A stretch of 64,000 bases of DNA from Pseudomonas amygdali (GTDB lineage: Bacteria; Pseudomonadota; Gammaproteobacteria; Pseudomonadales; Pseudomonadaceae): contig NZ_LKBW01000277.1 in assembly GCF_002699855.1 (NCBI RefSeq), positions 34,270 through 98,269 of the forward strand. The letters are read 5' to 3'. The notes under the pieces were generated by a model. It did no database searches, was not told the origin of the DNA, and saw nothing but the letters and a program-made list of their open reading frames with translations. The translations under genes were made by a program, and so were the position numbers. This document shows, piece after piece, positions 34,567 to 44,570 of the stretch; the stretch's first letter is position 1; the number at the start of each line of letters is the position of its first letter.

Positions 34567-35091
34567 TCAAAGAGGAGAAACCTTGATCAGCAACGCGAGG
34601 TTGCCGTTGTCCAGATAGGTCAGCTCACCGTTCTTTACCCTGGCAGTCTGCTTCAATCGTTCACTGCTGATGACCACGCCATGCGGGTCCAGCTGGTTGA
34701 CCCAGAATTGTGCACCAATATCGGTGAAGCGTGCCATCGCCAGACTCACTGTACCTTCGATCGGGAAATGCCCAAGCCGCTCTTCACCACTGGTGATGGC
34801 GACTTTGCCCGGTTCGCTGCCGATGCTCTGCTGCCAGGCGCGCTGCATCAGCACCTGGTAATTGCCACTGCCCTGCAGTTTGCTGGCCAGATCATTGAGG
34901 GCGGGGCTTCGTTCATCGGTCGCGGCGATCTTCTGCGCGTCCTTGTCCCAGTTTTCCGGGACAAGCTGACGGGTCGAGGCGGGTTCGCCGTTCTGGCGAA
35001 ACAGCAGAATCTCGACCTGATACAAGCCGTCGGCGAACGCGGTCGGCGCGATCAGCGTCAGCAGCAGGATCAATGAACGAAACAGACGCAT
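34567..35091 (-). CDS. CsiV-family periplasmic protein
   Basis: 174 residues. A signal peptide (MRLFRSLILLLTLIAPTAFA) is followed by GLYQVEILLFRQ, the opening of the CsiV (peptidoglycan-binding, PA3003-like) family. The last strand ends NLALLIKVSPL. AAGGATTCACGC precedes the ATG at 35091, which lies 11 bases after the mfd stop, so it is co-transcribed with mfd. The role is unknown in Pseudomonas; a Shewanella CsiV homologue is linked to cell-wall damage response. Confidence 0.78.
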   Translation of the reverse strand: MRLFRSLILLLTLIAPTAFADGLYQVEILLFRQNGEPASTRQLVPENWDKDAQKIAATDERSPALNDLASKLQGSGNYQVLMQRAWQQSIGSEPGKVAITSGEERLGHFPIEGTVSLAMARFTDIGAQFWVNQLDPHGVVISSERLKQTARVKNGELTYLDNGNLALLIKVSPL

Positions 35092-35102
35092 GCGTGAATC
35101 CT

Positions 35103-38100
35103 TCAAGCAGTTTTCGGGGTCAGGCGCTCAAGCAGCGCTTCGATGGTATTGAAACGCTCTTCCGGGCGCTCCATGGGCACCAGGAATTTGAACAGCGTGG
35201 CACCTTCGAACTTGTAACGGTTGGGCTGGCTCTGGATCAGCTTGATCAGGGTCAGCGGATCAACTGGAGTCTCGGTCGCGAATTCGATGCGTCCACCTTG
35301 CGGGCCGCCGTCGATTTTCTTGATACCCAGCTGTTCGGCGTGCAGTTTGAGCAGCGTGATGCGCACCAGGTTCTTGGTCGGCTCCGGCAACAGGCCGAAG
35401 CGGTCGATCATTTCTACCTGCAAGTCTTTCAACGCCTCTTCGTCTGCCGCGTTGGCGATGCGTTTGTAGAGAATCAGGCGGGTGTGTACATCCGGCAGGT
35501 AGGCTTCGGGGATCAATGCCGGTACACGCAGGTTGATTTCCGGTCCGCCGCCCAACGGTTGATCGAGATTGGGCTGTTCGCCCTTGCGAATCGACTTGAC
35601 CGCGCGCTCGAGCATTTCCATGTACAGGGTAAAACCCACTGCCTGGATCTGACCGCTCTGGCCGTCCCCGAGCAGTTCGCCTGCGCCACGGATCTCCAGG
35701 TCATTGGTCGCGAGCACGAAGCCCGCGCCCAGGTCCTGGGTGTTGGCAATCGCTTCCAGACGCTTTTCGGCGTCGGGGGTGATTTGCTTGCGCGGCGGGG
35801 TCAGCAGGTAGGCATAGGCCTGGTGGTGACTACGCCCGACGCGGCCGCGCAACTGGTGCAGCTGGGCCAGGCCGAACTTGTCGGCACGCTCGATGATGAT
35901 GGTGTTGGCGCTCGGCACGTCGATGCCGGTCTCGATGATGGTCGAGGCAATCAGCACATTGAAGCGCTTGTGGTAGAAATCGCTCATCACCTGTTCGAGT
36001 TCGCGCTCGCGCATCTGCCCGTGGCCGATGCCGATACGGGCTTCCGGCACCAGTTCGGCCAGATCCGCCGCGCATTTCTCGATGGTTTTGACGTCGTTGT
36101 GCAGGTAGTAGACCTGGCCGCCGCGCAGCAACTCGCGCAGCAGGGCTTCCTTGATGGTCGGCTTGTTCTGCTCCATGACGAAGGTGCGTACCGACAGCCT
36201 GCGCGCCGGTGGCGTGGCGATGATCGACAGATCACGCATGCCCGACACGGCCATGTTCAGGGTTCGCGGAATCGGCGTTGCTGTGAGGGTCAGAATGTCG
36301 ACCTCGCTGCGCAGTGCCTTGAGCTGTTCTTTCTGGCGGACACCGAAGCGGTGTTCTTCGTCGATGATCACCAGACCGAGATTCTTGATCTTGACGTCAT
36401 CCTGCAACAGCTTGTGCGTACCGATGACGATGTCGATCTTGCCCTCGGCCAGATCGGCAAAGGCGGCACTGACTTCCTTGGCCGACTTGAAGCGGCTCAT
36501 CACTTCGACCGTCACCGGCCAGTCTGCGAAACGGTCGCGGAAGCTGTTGTAGTGCTGCTGGGCGAGCAGGGTGGTCGGCACCAGAATGGCCACCTGACGC
36601 CCGCCGTGCACGGCAATGAAGGCGGCGCGCATGGCCACTTCGGTCTTGCCGAAGCCCACGTCGCCACACACCAGGCGATCCATCGGTTTGGGTGCCAGCA
36701 TGTCGGCGCGCACGGCCTCGATGGTGGTCTGCTGATCCGGCGTTTCTTCGAACGGGAAGCCCGCACTGAAGGTGGCGTAGTCGGCTTTCGGGTCGGCGAA
36801 GGCATAACCCTCGCGGGCAGCCCGGCGTGCGTAGATATCCAGCAGCTCGGCAGCCACGTCGCGAACCTGCTCGGCCGCCTTGCGCTTGGCTTTCTGCCAG
36901 GTTTCCGAGCCCAGGCGATGCAGTGGCGCGCTCTCGTCGTCGCTGCCGGTGTAGCGGGCAATCAGGTGCAGGTTGGCGACCGGGACGTACAGCTTGGCGT
37001 CCTCGGCGTAGGCCAGCATCAGGAATTCGGCGACCTGATTTTCGACTTCCAGCGTCGCCAGCCCCAGATAGCGGCCAACGCCATGGTCGATGTGCACCAC
37101 CGGCGCGCCTTCGCGCAGTTCGGTCAGGTTCTTGATGACGGCGTCGTTATTGCCGCCATCGGCGCGCTTTTCGCGGCGGCGGCGCTGCATGACCCGCTGG
37201 CCGAACAGCGGGCTTTCAGCGACCAGCGCCAGTGCCGGTTGCTCCAGCAGCAGGCCGTCGTCCAGCGGAGCGATGGTGATTGCCAGCCTGTCCTTGCCAT
37301 CGACAAAGTCCTGCCAGCTGTCGACCGTTTTCGGCCGCAGCTTCAGGCGTTCAAGCAGTTCCAGCAGCACTTCACGGCGACCGGCGGACTCGGCGGTAAA
37401 CAGCACGCGACCGGGGAAGTCATCAAGAAATGTCGACAATGCCGCCAATGGCTGACTGGCCTTGGCTTCAATGGACAGATCCGGCAGGGTCTGGGCCGGG
37501 AAGCGTTCGCGTCCGGCTCCGGCATCGACATCCTGCTGGCTGGCCACCACGCGCGGCCAGTTTTTCAAGCGTGCAAAGCAGTCTTCCACCGGCAGGAACA
37601 GCTCGGCCGGTGGCAGCAGTGGCCGTGCAGGGTCGACGCGGCGTTCTTCATAGCGGTTGCGCACGTCGTTCCAGAAATTCTCTGCGGCCTGCTCGATACC
37701 CGGCAGGGAAAACACCTGAGTGTCCTGCGGCAGATAATCGAACAGCGTCGAGGTTTCTTCGAAGAACAATGGAATGTAGTACTCGATACCGGCAGGCGTG
37801 ATGCCGCTGCTCAAGTCCTGGAAAATCGGGCTGCGCCGGAAGTCCACGTCGAAACGCTCGCGAAAGCGTGCCTTGAAGCGCGTGACTTCTTCTTTTTGTA
37901 GCGGGAACTCACGAGCAGGCAACAAGCGCACCGACTCCACCTTGTCGATGGAACGCTGCGTGTCCGGATCGAAGGTGCGCAGGGTTTCGATTTCATCGTC
38001 GAACAGGTCAATACGGAACGGCAGCTTGCTGCCCATCGGGAACAGGTCGATCAATGCGCCGCGCACAGTGAACTCGCCGTGCTCGTAAACCGTATCCACG

Positions 38101-38555
38101 TAGCGATAGCCGCTGGCTTCCAGGCGCGTGCGCATGGCTTCCACATCAAGCTTCTGGCCGACATCCAGCACCAGGCTGCTGCCGAGCAGGAATTTGGTCG
38201 GCGCGAGTCTGTGTAGGGCGGTCGTGATCGGTACTACCAAAACGCCATGCTCCAGCTCCGGCAGGCGATAAAGGCTGGCGATGCGCTGGGAAATGATGTC
38301 CTGGTGCGGCGAAAACAGGTCGTAGGGCAGGGTTTCCCAGTCCGGGAAGTGCAGAACCAGCAGCGTGGGCGCGAAAAACTTCAGCTCCTGCTCCAGCCGC
38401 TCGGCGCTCTGGCTGTCGGCGGTCAGTAGCAGGGTAAAGCGCTTGGCTGCGCTGGCGGCCTCGGCAATGGCCAGGCTCAGTGCGGCACCGGGAAGATTGC
38501 CCCAGTGTTGTTTGCCTGCAGCGGCAGAAAGATGCGGTAGACGCAGAACTGGCAC
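35103..38555 (-). CDS. mfd: Transcription-repair coupling factor
   Basis: 1150 residues, the usual Mfd length. It releases RNA polymerase stalled at DNA lesions and recruits UvrA. Order: a UvrB-like N-terminal region (DWETLPYDLFSPHQDIISQR), an RNAP-interaction domain (VHIDHGVGRYLGLATLEV) and a RecG-like motor with Walker A GDVGFGKTEVAMR, DEEH box (VIIDEEHRFGVRQ) and TATPIPRTLNMAVSG. The TRG motif follows (ADKFGLAQLHQLRGRVGRS). The GTG at 38555 gives the family N-terminus (M)PVLRLPHLS. The longer open frame upstream is unlikely. Confidence 0.96.
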   Translation of the reverse strand: MPVLRLPHLSAAAGKQHWGNLPGAALSLAIAEAASAAKRFTLLLTADSQSAERLEQELKFFAPTLLVLHFPDWETLPYDLFSPHQDIISQRIASLYRLPELEHGVLVVPITTALHRLAPTKFLLGSSLVLDVGQKLDVEAMRTRLEASGYRYVDTVYEHGEFTVRGALIDLFPMGSKLPFRIDLFDDEIETLRTFDPDTQRSIDKVESVRLLPAREFPLQKEEVTRFKARFRERFDVDFRRSPIFQDLSSGITPAGIEYYIPLFFEETSTLFDYLPQDTQVFSLPGIEQAAENFWNDVRNRYEERRVDPARPLLPPAELFLPVEDCFARLKNWPRVVASQQDVDAGAGRERFPAQTLPDLSIEAKASQPLAALSTFLDDFPGRVLFTAESAGRREVLLELLERLKLRPKTVDSWQDFVDGKDRLAITIAPLDDGLLLEQPALALVAESPLFGQRVMQRRRREKRADGGNNDAVIKNLTELREGAPVVHIDHGVGRYLGLATLEVENQVAEFLMLAYAEDAKLYVPVANLHLIARYTGSDDESAPLHRLGSETWQKAKRKAAEQVRDVAAELLDIYARRAAREGYAFADPKADYATFSAGFPFEETPDQQTTIEAVRADMLAPKPMDRLVCGDVGFGKTEVAMRAAFIAVHGGRQVAILVPTTLLAQQHYNSFRDRFADWPVTVEVMSRFKSAKEVSAAFADLAEGKIDIVIGTHKLLQDDVKIKNLGLVIIDEEHRFGVRQKEQLKALRSEVDILTLTATPIPRTLNMAVSGMRDLSIIATPPARRLSVRTFVMEQNKPTIKEALLRELLRGGQVYYLHNDVKTIEKCAADLAELVPEARIGIGHGQMRERELEQVMSDFYHKRFNVLIASTIIETGIDVPSANTIIIERADKFGLAQLHQLRGRVGRSHHQAYAYLLTPPRKQITPDAEKRLEAIANTQDLGAGFVLATNDLEIRGAGELLGDGQSGQIQAVGFTLYMEMLERAVKSIRKGEQPNLDQPLGGGPEINLRVPALIPEAYLPDVHTRLILYKRIANAADEEALKDLQVEMIDRFGLLPEPTKNLVRITLLKLHAEQLGIKKIDGGPQGGRIEFATETPVDPLTLIKLIQSQPNRYKFEGATLFKFLVPMERPEERFNTIEALLERLTPKTA

Positions 38556-38692
38556 GGGAAGGTCGGGCTCCAGGCGTTGCAACAGGGGCGGCGATTGTAA
38601 CGGGGGAAGGTGGTGGCTGTCAGTTTTCCAGAGTGTTACCGCGTATTTACGGGCGAAAATTATGTAGTGCCCATCGATATGACAGTCGCGCA

Positions 38693-38721
38693 TTGCTCAT
38701 AAACAAAGGCGCGGTCATAAT
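38693..38721 (+). promoter_or_regulatory. Sigma-70 promoter of the gap gene
   Basis: TTGCTC (38693-38698) and CATAAT (38716-38721) are separated by exactly 17 bases, about 40 bases before the chosen gap start. The -10 matches the consensus at five of six positions. Confidence 0.6.
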
Positions 38722-38760
38722 GTAGCCCCTTTTTTCAGCCCCTACATGTGGAAGGTTCCC

Positions 38761-40209
38761 GTGACTCAGAAGCCCGACCAGTGTCTTGGTGAATGGATCG
38801 ATCGTGAAGCTCTCGCCGAAGCGATGATCCCGCTCATCGGTCAGCTCTACCGCAATAATAATGTGGTGAGTTCGATCTATGGCCGCAGCCTGATCAACCG
38901 TTCAGTCATCGCGATTCTCAAAGCTCACCGCTTTGCGCGTCATCGTCAGTCCGATGCGGTTGAGTTGTCCGTACACGAGACGTTCCCGCTTGTAAAAGCG
39001 ATGAGCGAGCTCAAACTGGGTGCCGCTTCGGTGGACCTGGGCAAGCTGGCCGTGAAGTTCAAGACTGAAGGCAACGGCCGCACGCCCGAGCAGTTCGTAC
39101 GTGAAGAACTGGCCAGTGTAGTGGGTCAGCAGGGCACCAGCCCGCGCAAGGGCACCGATGTCGTGCTTTACGGTTTCGGTCGTATCGGTCGCCTGCTGGC
39201 GCGGATCCTGATCGAGAAGACCGGTGGTGGCGACGGTCTGCGCCTGCGTGCCATCGTGGTCCGCAAAGGCGCGGAAAACGATCTGGTCAAGCGTGCCAGC
39301 CTGCTGCGTCGTGACTCGGTACATGGTCCGTTCGATGGCACCATCACCATTGATGAAGCCAACAGCACCATCACTGCCAACGGCAACCTCATTCAGGTGA
39401 TCTACGCCAAGAACCCGTCCGAGGTGGATTACACCCAATACGGTATCAAGGACGCTCTGCTGGTGGACAACACCGGTGTATGGCGTGATGCCGACGGTCT
39501 GGGTCAGCACCTGGCCTGCCCTGGCATCGACCGCGTGGTATTGACCGCGCCGGGCAAAGGCAAGCTGAAGAACATCGTGCACGGTATCAACCACGGTGAA
39601 ATCACCGCGGATGACAAAATCGTGTCCGCGGCATCCTGCACCACCAACGCCATCGTGCCGGTGCTCAAGGCTGTCAACGACAAGTTCGGCATCACCAATG
39701 GTCACGTTGAAACCGTTCACTCGTACACCAACGACCAGAACCTGATCGACAACTTCCACAAGGGCGATCGCCGTGGCCGCAGCGCCGCGTTGAACATGGT
39801 CATCACCGAAACCGGCGCAGCCACCGCTGCTGCCAAGGCACTGCCTGAACTGGCCGGCAAGCTGACCGGTAACGCGATCCGCGTTCCAACGCCGAACGTG
39901 TCCATGGCCATTCTCAACCTCAACCTCGAGAAGCCGACCACCCGCGAAGAAATGAACGAGTACCTGCGCTACATGGCGCTGCACTCGGACCTGCACAAGC
40001 AGATCGACTTTGTGAACTCGCAGGAAGTGGTGTCCACTGACTTCGTCAGCTCGCGTCACGCCGGTGTTGTGGATGCCGAAGCCACCATCGTCAACGATAA
40101 CCGCGTTGTGCTGTACGTCTGGTACGACAACGAGTTTGGCTACAGCCACCAGGTTGTTCGCGTGATGGAAGACATGGCAGACGTCAATCCGCCTGCCTTT
40201 CCGCAGTAA
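38761..40209 (+). CDS. gap: Glyceraldehyde-3-phosphate dehydrogenase, long form
   Basis: 482 residues, longer than the ~335-residue glycolytic enzyme because of an N-terminal extension of about 125 residues. The NAD-binding motif YGFGRIGRLLAR, the catalytic Cys in AASCTTNAIVPV and the phosphate-site Arg in GNAIRVPTPNVSM are present. The GTG at 38761 is chosen because GGAAGG lies five bases before it. An ATG at 38746 would add five residues but has no ribosome site. Divergent gap/mfd order matches other Pseudomonas. The long form is often linked to gluconeogenesis. Confidence 0.9.
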   Translation: MTQKPDQCLGEWIDREALAEAMIPLIGQLYRNNNVVSSIYGRSLINRSVIAILKAHRFARHRQSDAVELSVHETFPLVKAMSELKLGAASVDLGKLAVKFKTEGNGRTPEQFVREELASVVGQQGTSPRKGTDVVLYGFGRIGRLLARILIEKTGGGDGLRLRAIVVRKGAENDLVKRASLLRRDSVHGPFDGTITIDEANSTITANGNLIQVIYAKNPSEVDYTQYGIKDALLVDNTGVWRDADGLGQHLACPGIDRVVLTAPGKGKLKNIVHGINHGEITADDKIVSAASCTTNAIVPVLKAVNDKFGITNGHVETVHSYTNDQNLIDNFHKGDRRGRSAALNMVITETGAATAAAKALPELAGKLTGNAIRVPTPNVSMAILNLNLEKPTTREEMNEYLRYMALHSDLHKQIDFVNSQEVVSTDFVSSRHAGVVDAEATIVNDNRVVLYVWYDNEFGYSHQVVRVMEDMADVNPPAFPQ

Positions 40210-40252
40210 ATGTTGAACGCTTGAACTGCCCGGTCTGACCGGGCAGCAAATA

Positions 40253-40297
40253 AACGGGCCGAACCCTGCGCATGCAGGCTTCGGCCCGTTTTGTTTT
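40253..40297 (+). terminator. Rho-independent terminator after gap
   Basis: AACGGGCCGAA (40253-40263) pairs with TTCGGCCCGTT (40280-40290), with an inner CCTGCGCATGCAGG hairpin, followed by TTGTTTTG. Confidence 0.85.
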
Positions 40298-40355
40298 GTT
40301 GCGTGTCATGAGAACCTGTCAGGCACAGCCCTTGTGGATGAAGGAGTAGCCAAGG

Positions 40356-41618
40356 ATGAGCAGTTCGGCCATGGACGGATCGCAGCAACACCTCAAAAGC
40401 AGCTTCTTTTTTCTGTTTCTGACGATTTTCGTCCCCTTTGGTCTGGGGCATTTCGTTTCCTACCTGTTTCGTACCGTCAATGCGGTGATCTATGTCGATC
40501 TGCAGGCCGACCTGAGTTTGCCCGCGAGCAGCCTGGGGTTGTTGACTGGCGTGTATTTTCTGACCTTCGCTGCCGCACAGATTCCCCTCAGCGTCATGCT
40601 TGATCGTTACGGCCCGCGCAGCGTGCAGGCGCCGATGCTGTTGTTTGCGGTCGCCGGTTCGGTCATCTTCAGTATTTCCAGCAGCGAAACAGGGTTGTTG
40701 ATCGGGCGAGGGCTGATCGGTCTGGGGGTAGCGGGTTCGCTGATGAGTGCCATCAAGGCGTGTGTCATCTGGTTGCCGGTCGAACGTTTGCCGCTGAGTA
40801 CCGCCTGCTTGCTGTCAATTGGCGGGCTGGGCGCGATGGCGTCGACCACGCCTTTGCATGCGTTGCTGAGCTGGCTGACCTGGCGAGAAGCGTTTCTGGT
40901 GCTGGCGCTGCTGACCTTTTGTGTGGCCGTGGTCATACACCTCAGTGTTCCCAAAGCCTACGAGACCAGAAACACCCGCTACAGCGATATGTTTGCCGCA
41001 GTCGGCAAACTTTACTCTTCCTGGACGTTCTGGCGTCTGGCGTTGTATTCAGTGTTTTCGCACGCCATCTACATGTCGGTACTGTCGCTGTGGATGGGAC
41101 CGTGGTTGCGTGACATGGCCGGGCTGAGCGATTCAGGCATGGCCAATGTACTGCTGTTCGGCGCCATCGCGATGGTGGCAGGGTCTCTGACGTTCGGCAC
41201 GATCACTGATTATCTGCGCAGGTTCGGTGTACAGCCGATCATGGTCTTTGGTGCAGGGATGATGATCTTCATCGGCTTCCAGATGCTGATGGCCAGTGGT
41301 CTACCGGTGTCACCCTATATTGTTGCGATGGGCTTCAGCTTCTTCGGCACGTCGACCACCATGAACTACGCCATTGTGGCGCAATCGGTTGCACCGGAGC
41401 TGGCGGGCAGGGTCAGCTCTTCCTTCAATCTGGTGGTGTTTGTGCTCGCGTTCTTCCTCCAGTGGCTGATGGGAGTGGTGCTCAACCTGTGGCCGGTTGC
41501 GCAGGGTGCCGGTCATCCGCTTGAGGCCTATCAGTGGTCGCTGGGTTTAATGATTGCGTTGCAATTGCCCGGGGTGTTGCTCTGGCTTGGCTTTCGACCC
41601 TGGAGGCGCGCTGTCTGA
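40356..41618 (+). CDS. Major facilitator superfamily transporter
   Basis: 420 residues with 12 predicted helices. The loop 2-3 signature appears as PLSVMLDRYGPRSVQ, and the second half repeats it weakly (TDYLRRFGVQPIMV). No family-specific substrate motif is recognised. It sits between gap and the citrate-type transporter, where P. aeruginosa has an aromatic amino acid transporter and the nqr operon. CAAGGATG supplies a near ribosome site. Confidence 0.82.
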   Translation: MSSSAMDGSQQHLKSSFFFLFLTIFVPFGLGHFVSYLFRTVNAVIYVDLQADLSLPASSLGLLTGVYFLTFAAAQIPLSVMLDRYGPRSVQAPMLLFAVAGSVIFSISSSETGLLIGRGLIGLGVAGSLMSAIKACVIWLPVERLPLSTACLLSIGGLGAMASTTPLHALLSWLTWREAFLVLALLTFCVAVVIHLSVPKAYETRNTRYSDMFAAVGKLYSSWTFWRLALYSVFSHAIYMSVLSLWMGPWLRDMAGLSDSGMANVLLFGAIAMVAGSLTFGTITDYLRRFGVQPIMVFGAGMMIFIGFQMLMASGLPVSPYIVAMGFSFFGTSTTMNYAIVAQSVAPELAGRVSSSFNLVVFVLAFFLQWLMGVVLNLWPVAQGAGHPLEAYQWSLGLMIALQLPGVLLWLGFRPWRRAV

Positions 41619-41620
41619 AA

Positions 41621-41668
41621 AAGCAAAACCCCGGCCGAGATCAACTCGTGCCGGGGTTTTTGCTTTTA
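41621..41668. terminator. Bidirectional terminator between two MFS genes
   Basis: AAAACCCCGG (41626-41635) pairs with CCGGGGTTTT (41652-41661), with A-rich sequence before and TTTTTGCTTTT after, so it works for both convergent genes. Confidence 0.8.
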
Positions 41669-41702
41669 GCCGTTACAGCTATCTGATCGATCAAGCGATG
41701 AA

Positions 41703-42995
41703 TCAGGCGGTTGCAGGTGCTCCGGGCGCTTCCAGCTTCTGCCCGCCTTTGCGGAACAGCACCAGCGTAGCAACCAGACCCAGCACAGCGGCACCCGTCA
41801 GCCAGATACCGGGCGCTGCCTTGTTACCCAATTCGTGAATCAGGTAAGTACAGGCCGCCGGGGTGAAGCCACCAAAGGTTGCGGTCGCCAGGCTGTAGGC
41901 CAGCGAGAAGCCGGTGGTGCGGACTTCGACCGGCATGATCTCGGTCAGCGCCACGACCATTGCGCCGTTGTAGGAACCGTACAGGAACGAGAACCACAGC
42001 TCGACCATCAGCAAGTGGCTGAAGCTTGGGTGCTCTACCAGCCACGACAGCGCAGGGTAGGCGGTGGCGATGGCCAGCACGGTAGCTGCAATCAACAGCG
42101 GCTTGCGGCCGATGCGATCGGAGAACGAACCCATGATCGGCAGCCAGATGAAGTTGGACACACCCACGCAGACCGTCACCAGCAGGCTTTCCAGGTCGGT
42201 CAGGTTCAGTTCGTTCTTGCCGAAGGTCGGAGTGTAGGCGGTGATCAGGTAGAACGACACGGTGGTCATCACTACCAGCGCCATGCCGCCCAGCACCAGG
42301 CCAAAGTTCTGGCTGATGGAGCGCACCACTTCACGCAGCGTCGGGCGGTGCGTGCGGGCTTCGAACTCCGGTGACTCTTCCAGCGAACGGCGGATGATGA
42401 ATATCGCCGGCACGATCAGGCAGCCGATCAGGAACGGCACGCGCCAGCCCCATTCGCCCATTTGCTCCGGGCTCAGCCAGTGGTTCAGACCAACGCCCAG
42501 CAAACCGGCGAATACCACGGCAGCCTGTTGGCTGGCGGACTGCCAACTGACGAAGAAGCCTTTGCGACCCGGTGTCGAGATTTCAGCGAGGTACACCGAA
42601 ACACCACCCAGCTCGACGCCAGCCGAGAAGCCTTGCAGCAGGCGACCGAGCAGCACCAGCAGCGGTGCAACAACGCCCAGAGTGGCGTAGCCCGGCACAC
42701 AGGCAATCAGCAAAGTGCCCATTGCCATCATCGCGAGGGTGATAATCAGGCCCTTGCGACGTCCGTGACGGTCGATATAGGCACCGAGAAAGATAGCGCC
42801 CAAGGGTCGCATCAGGAAGCCTGCGCCGAAGGTCGCCAGCGACAGCATCAACGAAGCGAATGCGCTGTCGGATGGGAAAAATGTCTTGGCAATGGCCGTG
42901 GCGTAAAAGCCGTAGACCATGAAATCGAACATCTCGAGGAAGTTACCGCTGACAACGCGAAAGATCGCTTCGCCCTTACTTGTTGTGGAGGCCAT
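41703..42995 (-). CDS. Citrate/tricarballylate-type MFS proton symporter (MHS family)
   Basis: 430 residues, 12 helices, starting with [20 protein letters not shown], the opening of the metabolite:H+ symporter family. The loop signatures [13 protein letters not shown] and [13 protein letters not shown] are present. Similarity to CitA/TcuC-type carriers suggests uptake of citrate or a related tricarboxylate. No tcuA/tcuB-type genes are adjacent. Confidence 0.82.
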   Translation of the reverse strand: MASTTSKGEAIFRVVSGNFLEMFDFMVYGFYATAIAKTFFPSDSAFASLMLSLATFGAGFLMRPLGAIFLGAYIDRHGRRKGLIITLAMMAMGTLLIACVPGYATLGVVAPLLVLLGRLLQGFSAGVELGGVSVYLAEISTPGRKGFFVSWQSASQQAAVVFAGLLGVGLNHWLSPEQMGEWGWRVPFLIGCLIVPAIFIIRRSLEESPEFEARTHRPTLREVVRSISQNFGLVLGGMALVVMTTVSFYLITAYTPTFGKNELNLTDLESLLVTVCVGVSNFIWLPIMGSFSDRIGRKPLLIAATVLAIATAYPALSWLVEHPSFSHLLMVELWFSFLYGSYNGAMVVALTEIMPVEVRTTGFSLAYSLATATFGGFTPAACTYLIHELGNKAAPGIWLTGAAVLGLVATLVLFRKGGQKLEAPGAPATA

Positions 42996-43372
42996 TTAGT
43001 TACTCGCTCAGGCTCGTCGGCTTGGAGTCCGTTGTCGTTGTTATCCCGTTTACATCGCCATTACGTGTGTGCGACTGGCGATGCACATTTGTAACAGTAT
43101 GTGTAACAGGGCTCAAAAACAACCGTTTCGGCGATTTGCTATCACTTAACAGACGCTTGACAGGTATGACCGGTCGATGCGTGCACGGCGTACCAACTAG
43201 ATGAAACCGGATGAACAGACATGCTGTATGGGAACCATAAGCCCGACACTGACAACTCAATGCTTTGGTCGGCCTCATATGGGTGAAGCCCGGCCCTGGT
43301 CCGAGCGGGCCGCTACGGAAGGTTTCTGTCTTGCCTGCCAATGATGGCAAGTCACTCTGAAAGGTTTTTTTA
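42996..43372. other. Intergenic region between divergent transporter and apbE genes
   Basis: About 377 bases. Two identical TGTAACA boxes (43090-43096 and 43102-43108) lie one helical turn apart and might bind a regulator of the citrate-type transporter. No gene is recognised. Confidence 0.5.
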
Positions 43373-44404
43373 GTGCGGGGCATCAGTTTGCGTGGGTTTT
43401 GCAGGGTTGCAGTGTACCTGGTGCTGCTGGGGTGCGGTGGTTGCGGTCAGGAACGCAAGCTGGAAAGCTTTGGCGGGCCGGCCATGGGCAGTCATTATTC
43501 AGTGGTATACGTGCGCGCTTCCGGGCAGCCTGAACCTGATGTCGTGCGCCCGCAGATCGAATCGATTCTGGCCGAAGTCGATCAACAGATGTCGCTTTGG
43601 CGCAGTGACTCGGATATCGAGCTTTTCAATGCATTGCCTGCCAATAGCTGCCAGACCATGCCCGAACCGGTTTTGAAACTGATCGGTGTTGGCGAGCAGC
43701 TGTCACGGGACAGTGATGGTGCGTTCGACCTGACGGTGAAGCCGCTGATGGACCTGTGGGGGCTGGGCGCTCATGCACTGTTTGAGCAAATGCCGCTGGT
43801 GCGCCAGTTGGCCCGCACTCGGGCGACGGTGGGCTATCGCGGTCTGCGTGTCGTCGGGCAGCAGTTGTGCAAAAGCGCCGCTGTGCAAGTGGACCTCAAC
43901 AGTATTGCCGCCGGTTATGCGGTAGATCGCATCAGCGAGCGCATGGAAAAGCTGGGGTTGCACGATTATCTGGTGCAAGCCACGGGTGAACTGAAAGTCA
44001 GCGGGCTCAAGCCCGACGGTTCGCCCTGGAGGGTGACGCTGGACGCGCCACTCGATGATGGCAATGTCACGCAAAAAGTATTTCCACTGAAGGGCTACGC
44101 CGTGTCTACGTCGGGCGACTATCGTCGTTACGCCGATCATGACGGGTGGCGCATTTCCGATACGCTCGATGCCTTGACCGGTAAGCCGATCAGCCACAGT
44201 CTGGCGTCGGTGACGGTCATTCATCCCTCGGCGCTGATGGCTGACGGCCTCTCCTCACTGCTGTTGATTCTCGGCCCGCGGCGCGGCTGGAATTATGCGC
44301 AAGAACATAAAATCCCTGCTTTTTTTGTGATTCGTGCCGATAAGCGCTTTATCATTCGCAGCAACGCGTCGTTTGATCGTCTGGCGGTGGAGCAGCCGCG
44401 GTAA
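43373..44404 (+). CDS. apbE: FAD:protein FMN transferase (ApbE family), lipoprotein
   Basis: 343 residues. The N-terminus has a lipobox (VYLVLLGC, Cys about 17), so it is probably anchored in the periplasm. ApbE proteins link FMN to Thr of flavoproteins such as NqrB/NqrC using FAD. Family segments are visible: GPAMGSHYSVVY, SDGAFDLTVKPLMDLWG, QVDLNSIAAGYAVDRI and HPSALMADGLSSLLLILG. The usual 'HIIDPRTG' motif is altered to SDTLDALTGKP. The start is GTG with AAAGG before it. No nqr or rnf target genes are adjacent. Confidence 0.88.
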   Translation: MRGISLRGFCRVAVYLVLLGCGGCGQERKLESFGGPAMGSHYSVVYVRASGQPEPDVVRPQIESILAEVDQQMSLWRSDSDIELFNALPANSCQTMPEPVLKLIGVGEQLSRDSDGAFDLTVKPLMDLWGLGAHALFEQMPLVRQLARTRATVGYRGLRVVGQQLCKSAAVQVDLNSIAAGYAVDRISERMEKLGLHDYLVQATGELKVSGLKPDGSPWRVTLDAPLDDGNVTQKVFPLKGYAVSTSGDYRRYADHDGWRISDTLDALTGKPISHSLASVTVIHPSALMADGLSSLLLILGPRRGWNYAQEHKIPAFFVIRADKRFIIRSNASFDRLAVEQPR

Positions 44405-44570
44405 GTCAAGAGGCCGGAACTTCCGGTCAATTGCTTCTCTGCACAGACAAAAATTGGCCTTCGACGCGACCAAGGGTTAATGTTCGCCGCCTCGGTGCAG
44501 CGCTAGACTGCGCCGCGTGATTTAGCCAGAGATGCCAGAGTGGCGCCTCGGTCTGTTTAAAGGAGTACGC

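Noticed and set aside
35073..37901. A 942-codon plus-strand open frame opposite mfd
   Set aside because: Shadow of mfd; Mfd motifs and length on the minus strand are unambiguous.
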